Made by a program: the position numbers and the translations under genes. Below the pieces are notes generated by a model that had not been told where the DNA came from, searched no databases, and worked only from the letters and a program-made list of their open reading frames with translations. Source: Streptomyces somaliensis DSM 40738 (GTDB lineage: Bacteria > Actinomycetota > Actinomycetes > Streptomycetales > Streptomycetaceae). Taken from it: a DNA stretch of 35,502 nucleotides. Location of the stretch: positions 1 through 35,502 of the forward strand of contig JAAXOU010000020.1 in assembly GCA_012396115.1 (NCBI GenBank). The letters are read 5' to 3'. Below, in pieces: positions 18,601 through 27,741 of this stretch; the stretch's first letter is position 1; every line of letters begins with the position of its first letter.

Positions 18601-18798
18601 CACCAGCGGCCCGACGGAACCGTGCTGGAACTCGAGTACAGCACCGCGCTCTTCAGCACGGCCTCCGCCCAGTACCTGCTCCACCGTGTGGTCGAACTGG
18701 TCGACGACCTCGACCGTGCGCCGCACACCCCCCTGTCCGGCCGGGTGGAACAGTCCCGCATCCCGGCTCCCTCCGCCCAGGCCGACTTCACCTTCTAG
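15646..18798 (+). CDS. Non-ribosomal peptide synthetase, A-T-C (predicted Val loading)
   Basis: Cytoplasmic synthetase of 1050 residues. The adenylation domain spans about 10-515: A3 MFTSGSTGRPKG (about 166), A5 NGYGPTEN, A7 YRTGDL, A8 VDDQVKIRGHRVE, A10 NANGKVDK. Specificity positions read by alignment to GrsA are DAFWVGGTFK, one conservative change from the valine code. The carrier domain has LGGNSL (about 547). A full condensation domain (about 610-1045) has HHIVFDG (about 740), RHDALRTRL, MFVNTAALRL and YPFDRVV, so it looks active and of the LCL kind. The lack of an N-terminal C domain marks it as a starter. ATG follows GGAAAGGG. Codon 139 is TTA (16060-16062), suggesting bldA dependence. 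Its C domain should pass valine to nrps2. Confidence 0.93.
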   Translation: MTTGHPPHGRHPLLEDLFGEQAALTPGSVAVIDGDVRLTYAELHHRASRMASALRARGVERETLVATAFPRSADAVVCMLAVVLAGGAYLPVNPEFPGERLRMMLQDSGAALLVCAPGTEDVLAPGLPDGLPVLSTRELLAADHDAGPEQVAPAPLLDDRSPLAYVMFTSGSTGRPKGVMIEQAGIVRLVRDSDFYRFTPQDRLLLTGALEFDAATFEIWGCLLNGATLCIVPAETLLVAQALKEAIREQAVSVMWMTAPLFHQTVDTDPDVFAGLGTVVVGGDVLSARHVNAARAAHPALRVINGYGPTENTTFTTTHEVRPDEPGPFPIGRPVAGTTVLVLGPSGAPAAPGEQGELLTGGTGLARGYLGNPELTAERFITLEGERYYRTGDLVSTDAQGLLHFHGRVDDQVKIRGHRVEVKEVESVLLSCPGVRDACVTVVSDDAGKHLVAHVVAQEATTVAGIAEQLAARLPAYLCPDHFVAMDRLPLNANGKVDKAALPPARPDAAVRGRPAPALPEALHPLAELWDDVLHLNGRPLTAEDDFFALGGNSLAVGALVGRLAVRDGIRMPYREVFAHRTLASMAEAVREHAAGSAAAPAGGPIERGPAGVPVPLHPQQHGMHTHAQVAPESPAYHIPLRLDLDGPVTPADIRAAVTELVRRHDALRTRLLSTPDGPRQDVLPAVSPDFTVSDTATHPDDESVLATFVRPFDLRTAPLLRALLVPVSASSHRLYLDVHHIVFDGVSLRILAEELTDLLAGAALPEPKRGYADASRWYAARLEQGAFASDERYWLETLADPPLLDLPTDHPRPAVRAEVGTVHRLRLPQERAEAVDRVAARTSTTSYAVLLTAYTAALMGLSGQRDVVVGTPMSGRTHPDVETLVGMFVNTAALRLTVPEGATLTDLLLVAHTRHQEALDHQSYPFDRVVAGLRPERDPSRLPVIEAFFALQNIGFHRFARGRVRTEVHLLHAGACRFDLNLQVHQRPDGTVLELEYSTALFSTASAQYLLHRVVELVDDLDRAPHTPLSGRVEQSRIPAPSAQADFTF

Positions 18799-18808
18799 AA
18801 GGACTTCC

Positions 18809-21800
18809 ATGACCAGCGCCCTCCAGGCACGGCAAGCGCTCCTCGCCCACCCCGCGCAGCAGGAGTACTGGACCGCCCGCATCCAGGGATGGACCGAGCC
18901 CGTCCTCCTCCTCCGCGACCACCTGCGCCCCGCCGCCGGTGCGCCGCGCACGACCACGGTCCCGCTCGCCGCGGCCACCACGGCCGCCCTGGACCGCCTC
19001 ACCTCCGGTGACCCGGTCCTGGTCCGCACCGTCGCCGCCACCGCCCTGGCCGCGCTGGCGGCGCGGAGCACCGACCGGGACGACACCGTGGTCCTCCTGC
19101 CGGTGCCGCCCGGCACGCCGGCCCCCTACGACCGCACCGTGCCACTCGCCGCGCACCTCGGCGCCGGCCTCCCCGCCAAGGCGGTGCTGGGAGCCGTACG
19201 CGCGTCCTACCTCGAGGCCGCGGGCCACCTCGACGTGCCCGTCCACCACCTCCTGGAGGAGCACGACAGCCGTCCCACCGACTTCATGGTGTCGGTCGAC
19301 GGCGACCTCGGCCCCGACGACGCCGACCGCGCGGGCGCCCCCCTGCTCTTCACCTTGCACACCGGTCCCGAACCCCGCGTGGAACTGCGCTTCGACCCCG
19401 TGCTGTTCACCGACGAGACCGCGGACCGGCTGCTCTCGGCCTACCGGGTCCTGCTGGAGACGATCACCACCGCCCCGGACACCACGACGGACGACCTGCG
19501 GGCGCCCTCCGCGGCCGAACTGGCCCTGCTCGACGGCTTCAACGAGACCGACGCCGAGTTCCCCCGGGACCGGCTGCTGCACTCCTTCCTGGAGGAGGGC
19601 GCCCGCCTCCACGGCGACCGGATCGCCGTGACCGACGGCGGCGGCACCACCTACGCCCGGCTCAACGCCGATGCCAACCGGCTCGCCAGGACGCTGCGCG
19701 AGCGCGGTGTGGGCGCCGGCAGCATCGTCGGCGTGTGCGTGCCCCGCTCCGCGGAGATGCTCACCGCGATCTACGCCGTGCTCAAGGCCGGGGGCGCCTA
19801 CCTGCCGATCGACCCCACGCTTCCGGACAGCCGGATCCGCTACCTCCTCGACCACAGCGGCACCGCGCTCGTCCTCGCCACCGCCGAGACCTCCGCGGTC
19901 CTCGGCGACCGCCCCGTGCTGGACGTCGCCGACCCGGCGAACCTGGCGGCCGACGACAGCGACCTGGAGCCGGTCACCGGTCCCGAGGACGCCTGTTACG
20001 TCATCTACACCTCCGGTTCCACCGGCCGCCCCAAGGGGGTGGTCGTGGAGCACCGCGCCATCGTCAACCGCTTGTGGTGGATGCAGCGCGGCTACCCCCT
20101 CGGCGCCGACGACGTCATCCTCCACAAGACGCCGTTCACCTTCGACGTGTCGGTGTGGGAGATCTTCTGGTGGTCGCTGGCGGGAGCCGCCGTCGCCACG
20201 CTGCCCAACGGCGCCGAGCGCGACCCGGCACGCATCGCGGACCGGATCGCCGAGAGCCGCGCCACCACCCTGCACTTCGTCCCGAGCATGCTGCACGCGT
20301 TCCTGGCGTACACCCAGGCCGCCGGCACCGGCGACCGCCTCGGCTCGCTGCGCCGGGTCTTCGCCAGCGGCGAGGCGCTCGCCGCCTCCCACGTGGAACT
20401 GTTCCACGCCGAGGTGCCGGGCACCCTGCTGGTCAACCTCTACGGCCCCACGGAGGCCGCCGTCGACGTCAGCTGGTACGACTGCGACGCCGTCGACTCC
20501 ACGCGCTCCGTACCGATCGGCCGGCCGATCGACAACATCCGCCTCCTCGTCCTCACCCGGGACGGCAGGCCGGCCCCCCTGGGCACCCCCGGCGAGCTGT
20601 GCATCGCGGGGGTCGGTCTGGCCCGCGGCTACCTGCACGCCCCCGAGCTGACGGCGGACCGCTTCGTCGAGGGCCCTGAGGGCTGCGGCCGCATCTACCG
20701 CACCGGCGACCTCGCTAGGTGGCTGCCCAGCGGTGTCATCGAGTACCTCGGCCGTCTCGACACCCAGGTGAAGATCCGGGGCTACCGGATCGAGCTCGGC
20801 GAGATCGAGCACCTGGCGGCCGCGGTCCCGGGCGTCACCGAGTGCGCCGTCGCGGCGGTGGCCGGGGACCGGGGCGAGAAGGCCCTGTGCGCCTACGTGG
20901 TGGCCGGTCCCGGGTTCGACGAGGCGGCGTTCCGCACGGCCCTCGAAGCGGAACTCCCCTCGTACATGGTGCCCGGCTTCGTCGTCACCGTCCCCTCCAT
21001 CCCCACCAACCACAACGGCAAGCGCGACGTCTCCGCCCTGCCCGCGCCCCTCCACCGGTCCGGGGAGCAGGAGTTCACCGAACCGGCCACCGACCTCGAA
21101 CGGCTGCTCGCGACGGTGTGGACGGACACGCTCGGCGTGACCCGGGTCAGCGCCCACGACAGCTTCTTCGCCCTCGGCGGCGACTCCATCCTCGCCATCC
21201 GCGTCGTGGCGGCGCTACGGCGGGCCGGCCACGAGGTGTCCGTCAGCGAGGTCTTCGCCCACCACCGGCTGCGCGACCTCGCGGTCGTGCTGCGCCCCGC
21301 CGGAGCGGCCCGGACGGCGGGCTCCCCCGCGCCCGACGGCCCCGTGGAAGGGGCTCCCCGTTCCTGGCCGGCCACGGCCCTGCAGCAGGGGATGATCTAC
21401 CACAGCAGCCTCACGCCGGAAGTCCCCGTCTACCACGACATCTTCCGCTACCACGTGGACGTCCCGGCCGTCGACGAGAGCGCGCTCCGCGCCGCCTGGG
21501 AGGGGCTCGCGGCACGCCACGCGGTCCTGCGCGCCCACTTCGACCTGGAAGCCGCCGAGGGCCCCCGCATGGTGGTCGAGGACGCCCCGGAGCTGCCGCT
21601 CGACATCGTCGACCTGCGCGGCGAGGCCGTCCCGCTCGACTCCGTGACCGCCTGGGCCGAGGCCGAGAAGGGCCGGCCCGTGAGCCCCTCCGGGCCCGGC
21701 CCCGCCTACCGCACGCGGATCTTCTTGACCGGTGCCGGCCGGGTCGTCCTCGGCCTGAGCTTCCACCACGCCATCCTCGACGGCTGGAGCGTCGCCTCCC

Positions 21801-24800
21801 TGGTCGAGGAATGGGTCGCCGACTACGGCGACCGGCTCGCCGGCCGGGCCGTGAGCCGGCCCGCCTTGCCGGCCCTGCAGAGCCGGTACGCCGAACTGGA
21901 GGGCGCGGCCGCGCAGGATCCGGCCCAGAGCGCGTTCTGGGCCGCCGAGCTCGACGGCGCCCAGCCGACCGAGGTCCCGCGGCTCGGCGCCGGCGCCCGC
22001 GGCCGGCAGACGGGCGCCGAGGTGCGCGTCCTCGCCCGCCCCCTGGACGACACGCTGCTTGAGGCCCTGCGCACACGGGCCACCGAGTGGTCCGTACCGC
22101 TCAAGAGCGTCTTCCTCGCCGCGCACCTGCGTGTCCAGGCGCTGGTCACCAACCAGGACGACATCACCACCGGCCTGGTGGCCAACGGCCGGCCCGAGGT
22201 GGACGACGCCGAGCAGGCCCTCGGCATGTTCCTCAACACCCTGCCGTTCCGCCTGCGCCTGGACCCCGGGCAGAGGTGGCGCGACCTGGCCCGGGGCTGC
22301 TTCGAGGCCGAACAGCGCGTCCAGCCGTACCGCTGGTTCCCGCTGCCCGCCATCCAGAAGCTGCACGGCGGCCCCGTGTTCGACGTGCTGTTCAACTTCA
22401 CCAACTTCCACGTGCACAGCAGGGAAGCGGCCGCCGGCGCGCCCGCCGTGACGGCGGCGGACTACTTCGAGCAGACGGACGCCCCGATGGTGGTGTACGT
22501 CGGCACCAACGTGTACGAGGGCGGCTGGGAGCACCGCATCGCCTACGACCCGGACCAGTTCGACGCCGGACAGATCGCGCGGTACGCCGACTACTACCAG
22601 CGGTGCTTCCGGGCGATCGCGGAGGATGGCGACGGGCTCTGGACGGCGGTTGAGCTGCTGTCCGCCGCCGAGCGGGCCGAGCTGCTGCCCGCCCCGGCGC
22701 GCGAGGCGCGGCCCGAACTCGACGGCATGCGCAACCTGGTGGACCGCTTCGAGGCTATGGCCGCCAAGCACGCCGACCGCACCGCGGTCTCCTGCGACGG
22801 CCGCGGCTTGACCTACCGCGAGCTGGACCGGCGCGCCAACGCGCTGGCCCTGGAGTTCGCCGGCCGCGGGGTGGCCGCGGGCGACCTGGTCGCCTTGGCC
22901 CTCGACCGCGACCTGGAGATGGTCGTCTGCATCCTGGCGACCCTCAAGGCGGGCGCCGTGTACGTCCCCGTCGACCCCGGTTACCCGCAGGACCGGATCC
23001 GTACGACCGTCGAGGACGCCGGCGTCCGGCTGGTCGTCGGCACGCCCGAGGTCTGCGCGTTGTTCCCCGACCGCACCACCCTGACCGGCACCGCGGCGGA
23101 GCTCGACGCGCTCGCCGGTGACGGCGCGGACGCGGGACCGGACCACGACCTGGGGCCCGACTCCCCCGCGTACGTGATCTACACCTCCGGATCCACCGGC
23201 CGCCCCAAGGGCGTCCTGGTCACCCACGGCAACGTGCTGAGGCTCTTCGGGGCGACCGAGCACTGGTTCGGCTTCGACGCCACCGACACCTGGTCCCTGT
23301 TCCACTCCTTCGCCTTCGACTTCTCCGTGTGGGAACTGTGGGGCGCCCTCCTGTACGGCGGCCGCCTGGTCGTCGTCCCCTACTGGGTCAGCCGCTCGGT
23401 GGACGACTTCGCCCGGCTCGTGGTCGACGAGGGCGTGACCGTCCTCAACCAGACCCCCTCGGCGTTCACCCAGGTCAAGCAGGCACTCATGGCGCGGACC
23501 GGCCGCGACGACGTCCAGCTGCGCCATGTCGTCTTCGGCGGTGAGGCCTTGGACTTCGCCTCGCTCGCCGACTGGTTCGCCCACTTCGGCGACGACCGGC
23601 CCCGCCTGGTCAACATGTACGGCATCACCGAGACGACGGTGCACGTCACCTACCGGCCGGTGACCGCGGCGGACTGCGCGGCGCCCGGCAGCCTCATCGG
23701 CGTGCCGATCCCCGACCTCGGCCTCTACCTGCTGGACGGCCTCGGCCGGCCGGTCCCGGTCGGCACCGTCGGCGAACTGACCGTGACCGGCGCCGGCGTC
23801 AGTCGCGGTTACCTCGGCCGCCCCGAGGAGAACGCCCGGCGGTTCGTCGAACTGGACCTGGGGCACGGGCCGGTGCGGGCGTACCGCTCCGGCGACCTGG
23901 CCAGGAGGCTGCCCGGCGGTGAGATCGAGTACCTCGGCCGCGGCGACGCGCAGGTCAAGATCCAGGGCTACCGCATCGAGACCGGCGACATCGAGGCCGC
24001 CCTGTCCTCGCACCCCGCCGTCGACTCCTCCCTGGTCGTGGCGTTCACCCGGAGCTCCGGCGGCAAGGCGCTGACCGGCTACTACGTGCCCCGAGCCGGC
24101 GCGCGCCCGGACCCCGCCGAACTGCGGAGCCACCTGGCCGACCGGCTGCCCGGCTACATGGTCCCCGGCTTCCTCATCGAGGTGGAACGGTGGCCGCTGA
24201 CGCTCAACGGCAAGACGGACCGCCGGGCCCTGCCCGACCCCGAGCATCACCTGGCCTCCGCGTCCCACGCCCACACCCCGCCCCGCGACGCCGCCGAAGC
24301 CGCCGTGGCCACGGTGTGGCAGGACGTGCTCGGCGTGCCCCGGGTCGGCATCGACGACGCCTACCACGGCCTGGGCGGCGACTCCCTGCAGGGCATCCGG
24401 CTGGTGGGCGCGCTACGCCGGGCCGGCTTCGAGGTTGCCCTCCACGACCTGTTCCGGGTCCAGACGATCCGCGCCCTGGCCGACGAGGGGCTGATCGGAT
24501 CGGTGCCCTCGGGCCGGGAGGAGACCACCGGCACGGACGCCGGGGAGCCGTTCGACCTGCTGACCGCCGAGGACCGGGCCGCGGTACCGGCCGGGGTGGT
24601 CGACGCCTACCCGGCCACGCGGCTGCAGCTCGGGATGATCTACCACACGGACGTCGAGCCCGCGCAGGCCGCCTTCCACGACCTGATCCGCTACCGCATC
24701 GACCTCCCCTTCCGCGAGGAGGTCCTCACCGGCCTGCTGGCCGACATGGTCGGGGCGCACGAGCTCCTCCGGACCTCCTTCGCGCTGTCCGGGTACAGCG

Positions 24801-26152
24801 AGCCGCTGCAGCTCGTGCACGGGCAAGGGCGGGTGAACCTGACCGTGCACGACCTCACGCACCTCGGCACGGACGCGCGCGCCGCGGCGATCGACGCCTG
24901 GTTCGAGGCGGAGAAGAGCACGGGGTTCGTCTGGAGCGCGCCCACGCTGATGCGGTTCTTCGTCCACCGCGAGTCGGACGGCTCCTTCCACTTCTCCGTC
25001 AGCTTCCACCACGCGATCATCGACGGCTGGAGCTTCTCCGGTCTGATGGCCCGGCTGCTGGAGAACTACCGCCGGGCCCTGGCGGGCGAAGAGCCCGTCG
25101 CCGAGGAACCCGCGCCGCTCCCCTACCGCGCCTACGTGCGGCTGGAGGCGCGCGCCCAGCAGGACGAGGCCGCCCGGGCCTACTGGGCAGGGCTCCTCGC
25201 CGGCGCCGCCTACACCAAGCTGCCGCGGCTCCCCGAGCCGGGTGCCCGCTGGGCGGAGGCGGAGCTCCGGCTGGACGAAGAGCGGACCGCGCGTCTGGGT
25301 GCCCTCGCCGCCCGGCACGGGGTCTCCCTCAAGGACGTCTGCCTGGCCGCGCACTTCCGCGCCCTGTCCCTGATCACCGGGGCCGACGACGTCACCACCG
25401 GTGTCTTCGGCCACGGCCGGCCCGAGCACATGGACGCCGACCGCATGGTGGGCCTCTTCCTGAACATCGTGCCGCTGCGGGTGAGGACGGCCGGCGGCCC
25501 GCTCCCGCAGCTGGTTGCGGAGGTGAACCGGATCGGGCACGAGCACCTGCCGCACCGCCGCTACGCCTACGCCTCCATCCAGCGGGACCTCGGCGGCCGC
25601 CGGCTGGTGGAGACGGCGTTCAACTTCGTCAACTTCAGCGCCTACGCCGACCAGCTGGGCGCCGACGGCGGCGGGGTGATCGGCGACCTCGCCTGGTTCG
25701 AGCACGCGGACTTCGCCCTGCTGGTGACCTTCAACGCGGACTTGTTCACGCAGCGGCTGAAGGTGAACCTCAACGCCGCCGCCGGCGTGCTCGGACGGCG
25801 TGCGGTGCGGACCGTCGCCCAGGTGTACGAGGCGGTGCTGGACGCGATGACGGGGGACGGGGCGGCCGAGTCCCGCATCCCCGGGCTGCTCGCCGCCCTG
25901 CCCCGCCCGGCGGACACCGGGCCGGACGGCTACGACCGCCCCGCCGCGGTGGTGCCGAGTACCCTCGCGGACCTGACGGACGCGGACCGGGACCGGCTCG
26001 ACGAACTCCTCGCCCGTGTCCATCCGGACCGGGACGCGCCGGTCGACTCCCTGACCGCGGTCCGGTTGGCCGCAGCCGTCCAGGAGGCGTTCGGTCTGCG
26101 GGTACCGCTGCCCCTGCTCCTCGACCGCGGTCTCGCCGCGCTGGGCCGGTGA
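18809..26152 (+). CDS. Non-ribosomal peptide synthetase, half-C-A-T-C-A-T-C-T (predicted Ser, Thr)
   Basis: Synthetase of 2447 residues; ATG 18809 follows AGAAGGAC, ten bases after the nrps1 stop. Residues 1-225 resemble only the C-terminal lobe of a condensation domain, without HHxxxDG. A domain 1 (about 240-745, A3 YTSGSTGRPKG near 397) has positions DVWHFSLVDK, the EntF-like serine code. The carrier has LGGDSI (about 787). C domain 1 has HHAILDGWS (about 986). A domain 2 (about 1320-1800) has DFWNVGMVHK, a threonine code, and a second carrier GLGGDSL (about 1853). C domain 2 has HHAIIDGWS (about 2067). The final about 75 residues end in a carrier-like PVDSLTAVRL with the modifiable serine near 2412. 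There is no thioesterase, reductase, epimerase or third A domain. Confidence 0.93.
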   Translation: MTSALQARQALLAHPAQQEYWTARIQGWTEPVLLLRDHLRPAAGAPRTTTVPLAAATTAALDRLTSGDPVLVRTVAATALAALAARSTDRDDTVVLLPVPPGTPAPYDRTVPLAAHLGAGLPAKAVLGAVRASYLEAAGHLDVPVHHLLEEHDSRPTDFMVSVDGDLGPDDADRAGAPLLFTLHTGPEPRVELRFDPVLFTDETADRLLSAYRVLLETITTAPDTTTDDLRAPSAAELALLDGFNETDAEFPRDRLLHSFLEEGARLHGDRIAVTDGGGTTYARLNADANRLARTLRERGVGAGSIVGVCVPRSAEMLTAIYAVLKAGGAYLPIDPTLPDSRIRYLLDHSGTALVLATAETSAVLGDRPVLDVADPANLAADDSDLEPVTGPEDACYVIYTSGSTGRPKGVVVEHRAIVNRLWWMQRGYPLGADDVILHKTPFTFDVSVWEIFWWSLAGAAVATLPNGAERDPARIADRIAESRATTLHFVPSMLHAFLAYTQAAGTGDRLGSLRRVFASGEALAASHVELFHAEVPGTLLVNLYGPTEAAVDVSWYDCDAVDSTRSVPIGRPIDNIRLLVLTRDGRPAPLGTPGELCIAGVGLARGYLHAPELTADRFVEGPEGCGRIYRTGDLARWLPSGVIEYLGRLDTQVKIRGYRIELGEIEHLAAAVPGVTECAVAAVAGDRGEKALCAYVVAGPGFDEAAFRTALEAELPSYMVPGFVVTVPSIPTNHNGKRDVSALPAPLHRSGEQEFTEPATDLERLLATVWTDTLGVTRVSAHDSFFALGGDSILAIRVVAALRRAGHEVSVSEVFAHHRLRDLAVVLRPAGAARTAGSPAPDGPVEGAPRSWPATALQQGMIYHSSLTPEVPVYHDIFRYHVDVPAVDESALRAAWEGLAARHAVLRAHFDLEAAEGPRMVVEDAPELPLDIVDLRGEAVPLDSVTAWAEAEKGRPVSPSGPGPAYRTRIFLTGAGRVVLGLSFHHAILDGWSVASLVEEWVADYGDRLAGRAVSRPALPALQSRYAELEGAAAQDPAQSAFWAAELDGAQPTEVPRLGAGARGRQTGAEVRVLARPLDDTLLEALRTRATEWSVPLKSVFLAAHLRVQALVTNQDDITTGLVANGRPEVDDAEQALGMFLNTLPFRLRLDPGQRWRDLARGCFEAEQRVQPYRWFPLPAIQKLHGGPVFDVLFNFTNFHVHSREAAAGAPAVTAADYFEQTDAPMVVYVGTNVYEGGWEHRIAYDPDQFDAGQIARYADYYQRCFRAIAEDGDGLWTAVELLSAAERAELLPAPAREARPELDGMRNLVDRFEAMAAKHADRTAVSCDGRGLTYRELDRRANALALEFAGRGVAAGDLVALALDRDLEMVVCILATLKAGAVYVPVDPGYPQDRIRTTVEDAGVRLVVGTPEVCALFPDRTTLTGTAAELDALAGDGADAGPDHDLGPDSPAYVIYTSGSTGRPKGVLVTHGNVLRLFGATEHWFGFDATDTWSLFHSFAFDFSVWELWGALLYGGRLVVVPYWVSRSVDDFARLVVDEGVTVLNQTPSAFTQVKQALMARTGRDDVQLRHVVFGGEALDFASLADWFAHFGDDRPRLVNMYGITETTVHVTYRPVTAADCAAPGSLIGVPIPDLGLYLLDGLGRPVPVGTVGELTVTGAGVSRGYLGRPEENARRFVELDLGHGPVRAYRSGDLARRLPGGEIEYLGRGDAQVKIQGYRIETGDIEAALSSHPAVDSSLVVAFTRSSGGKALTGYYVPRAGARPDPAELRSHLADRLPGYMVPGFLIEVERWPLTLNGKTDRRALPDPEHHLASASHAHTPPRDAAEAAVATVWQDVLGVPRVGIDDAYHGLGGDSLQGIRLVGALRRAGFEVALHDLFRVQTIRALADEGLIGSVPSGREETTGTDAGEPFDLLTAEDRAAVPAGVVDAYPATRLQLGMIYHTDVEPAQAAFHDLIRYRIDLPFREEVLTGLLADMVGAHELLRTSFALSGYSEPLQLVHGQGRVNLTVHDLTHLGTDARAAAIDAWFEAEKSTGFVWSAPTLMRFFVHRESDGSFHFSVSFHHAIIDGWSFSGLMARLLENYRRALAGEEPVAEEPAPLPYRAYVRLEARAQQDEAARAYWAGLLAGAAYTKLPRLPEPGARWAEAELRLDEERTARLGALAARHGVSLKDVCLAAHFRALSLITGADDVTTGVFGHGRPEHMDADRMVGLFLNIVPLRVRTAGGPLPQLVAEVNRIGHEHLPHRRYAYASIQRDLGGRRLVETAFNFVNFSAYADQLGADGGGVIGDLAWFEHADFALLVTFNADLFTQRLKVNLNAAAGVLGRRAVRTVAQVYEAVLDAMTGDGAAESRIPGLLAALPRPADTGPDGYDRPAAVVPSTLADLTDADRDRLDELLARVHPDRDAPVDSLTAVRLAAAVQEAFGLRVPLPLLLDRGLAALGR

Positions 26153-26156
26153 CCGG

Positions 26157-27359
26157 ATGAAGGCCACGTTCTCGACGATCCTGCTGAGTTCGCTCGGCTC
26201 CACCGTCCTGTGGCTGCTGCTCGTGCCGAGCTTTGCGGCGCAGACCGGCTCCGACGGACTGGTGGGACTGCTGGGCATGGAGCGCCAGGTGCTCGGTGTG
26301 GTGGGCGCCCTGCTGGTCGGCTACTGGGCCGACCGCGGGCTGATCCACCGCAAGTTCGCCCTGCTCCAGTGGCTGCAGCTGGCCCTGGCCGCGGTGTTCC
26401 TGCTGATGACCGTGCTGGACGCCGCGGGCCCGGACTTCGTGCTGGTCTGGACGGCGCTGCGGTTCGCGCTGGTCGGCGCCTGTTCGGTGCTCGCGTACCG
26501 GCTGCTGGCCGATGTCTCCGGCTCCAGCGCGCAGGGCGCGGTGCTGCAGATGGTGACCTCGCCGCAGGGGGCGATGGTGTTCGCCTCGGTGATCTGCGCG
26601 TCCGTCCCGGTGTGGACCTCGCACTCGCTGACGGTGGCGCTGGTCTTCGACGTCGTCGCCTCGATGGCGGTGCTCGCCCTCCTCGCGCCGAGCCTGGAGC
26701 GCCGGGAGCCGGGGGCCGGCGGGTACGAGCTGGGCTGGGGCGACATCGCGGGCCGTCTCTCCGGGGCCGTGAAGAGCTACTGGCTGCCTCAGCTCTGGCC
26801 CTGGAACCTGCTTCAGATCGGGTTCCTGGTCAGCCTGGCCGGCATGATGGTGTACGCGAGCGTGCTCGCCGAGGGCCAGGACCTCGTGCCCACCGGGATC
26901 GCGTTCTCCAGCGCCTGGTTCTTCTACGGGCTGGCGTTCTGGCTGACCGCGCCTCTGCTGCGCCGCCCCGCCGCGGCACAGCGGTGGGCCTTCGTCTTCG
27001 CCGCGGTCCTCACGGTGTGCGGAGTGGTCAGCTCCGTGGCCGGCCGCTCCGCGTACGGCGTGCACATGGCCTTGTACACCGTCCTGACCTTCGTCAACGC
27101 CTATTGGATCCACTTCACCAACGCGCGGATCCTGGAGCCCGCGCCGAAGGACCGGCTCGGCCAGGTCCGGGCGAGCATGATCTTCTACCTGGGTGTGGTG
27201 TTCGGCGTCGGTGAGCAGGCCGTGGGCCTGCTGCTGGAGCTGTCCCGCGGCATGCTCTTCCTCGACCTGCTGCACATCGCCGGAGGCATCGTGCTGACCG
27301 GCGCGCTGCTCGTCATCCGCAACCGCTCCAGCCGCGCCGCCTCGGTGCCGGCGGGCTGA
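26157..27359 (+). CDS. MFS-type exporter of the peptide operon
   Basis: Integral membrane protein of 400 residues with 10-12 hydrophobic segments in two halves joined by a charged loop near 185-200 (SLERREPGAGGYELGWGD). A GYWADRG segment near residue 60 sits where MFS proteins carry their conserved loop 2-3 motif (GxLaDRxG), supporting this family. The start is four bases after the nrps2 stop, so it is cotranscribed and probably coupled. The likely job is export of, and self-protection against, the peptide product; this is inferred from context. The sequence is divergent from textbook drug-efflux MFS proteins, so the family call is a little less certain than the membrane topology. Confidence 0.82.
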   Translation: MKATFSTILLSSLGSTVLWLLLVPSFAAQTGSDGLVGLLGMERQVLGVVGALLVGYWADRGLIHRKFALLQWLQLALAAVFLLMTVLDAAGPDFVLVWTALRFALVGACSVLAYRLLADVSGSSAQGAVLQMVTSPQGAMVFASVICASVPVWTSHSLTVALVFDVVASMAVLALLAPSLERREPGAGGYELGWGDIAGRLSGAVKSYWLPQLWPWNLLQIGFLVSLAGMMVYASVLAEGQDLVPTGIAFSSAWFFYGLAFWLTAPLLRRPAAAQRWAFVFAAVLTVCGVVSSVAGRSAYGVHMALYTVLTFVNAYWIHFTNARILEPAPKDRLGQVRASMIFYLGVVFGVGEQAVGLLLELSRGMLFLDLLHIAGGIVLTGALLVIRNRSSRAASVPAG

Positions 27360-27376
27360 CGAAAGAAAGGTGTCCC

Positions 27377-27715
27377 ATGTCTCCGGAGGAGATCGTCGAC
27401 GGCCAACTGGCCGCCTACAACGCGCGTGACCTGGAGGCGTTCCTGGGTTACTACGCCGAGGACGTCCCCGTGCACGCTTTCCCGTCCGGCGAGGTGATGA
27501 CCGACCGCTCGGGCCCGGCGTTCCGGGAGCGGTACGCCACCCTCTTCAGCAGCAGTCCGGACCTGCACGCGGAACTCGTCTCCCGGGTGGTCCACGGCCG
27601 GCTCGTGATCGACCAGGAGGTCGTCACCGGGTTCATGGGCGGTGACGTCCGGACCGCGGTCGCCCTGTACGAGGTCGGTGAGGACCGCATCGAAAAGGTG
27701 TGGTTCGCGGTCTGA
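27377..27715 (+). CDS. NTF2-like (SnoaL/ketosteroid isomerase fold) protein
   Basis: Small protein of 112 residues, matching a single NTF2-like domain. It starts SPEEIVDGQLAAYNARDLE and continues FLGYYAEDVPVHAFPSGEV, the typical first helices and strand; later strands VVTGFMGGDVRTAVALYEV and IEKVWFAV close the cone fold. It has a strong ribosome binding site (GAAAGAAAGG) 17 bases after the exporter stop and is the last gene of the operon before a hairpin. The family includes isomerases, cyclases and non-catalytic binding proteins, so a specific reaction cannot be assigned. Being cotranscribed with a synthetase that lacks a release domain, it is a candidate tailoring or cyclising enzyme. A generic accessory role is equally possible. 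Confidence 0.82.
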   Translation: MSPEEIVDGQLAAYNARDLEAFLGYYAEDVPVHAFPSGEVMTDRSGPAFRERYATLFSSSPDLHAELVSRVVHGRLVIDQEVVTGFMGGDVRTAVALYEVGEDRIEKVWFAV

Positions 27716-27741
27716 CCCGACCGGCGGCCTCCGGCGCGTGA

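Noticed and set aside
21215..24367. Minus-strand open reading frame of about 1050 codons opposite nrps2
   Set aside because: It is a mirror of high-GC coding DNA: glycine/valine/arginine-rich, without domains, while the plus strand shows complete synthetase motifs throughout.
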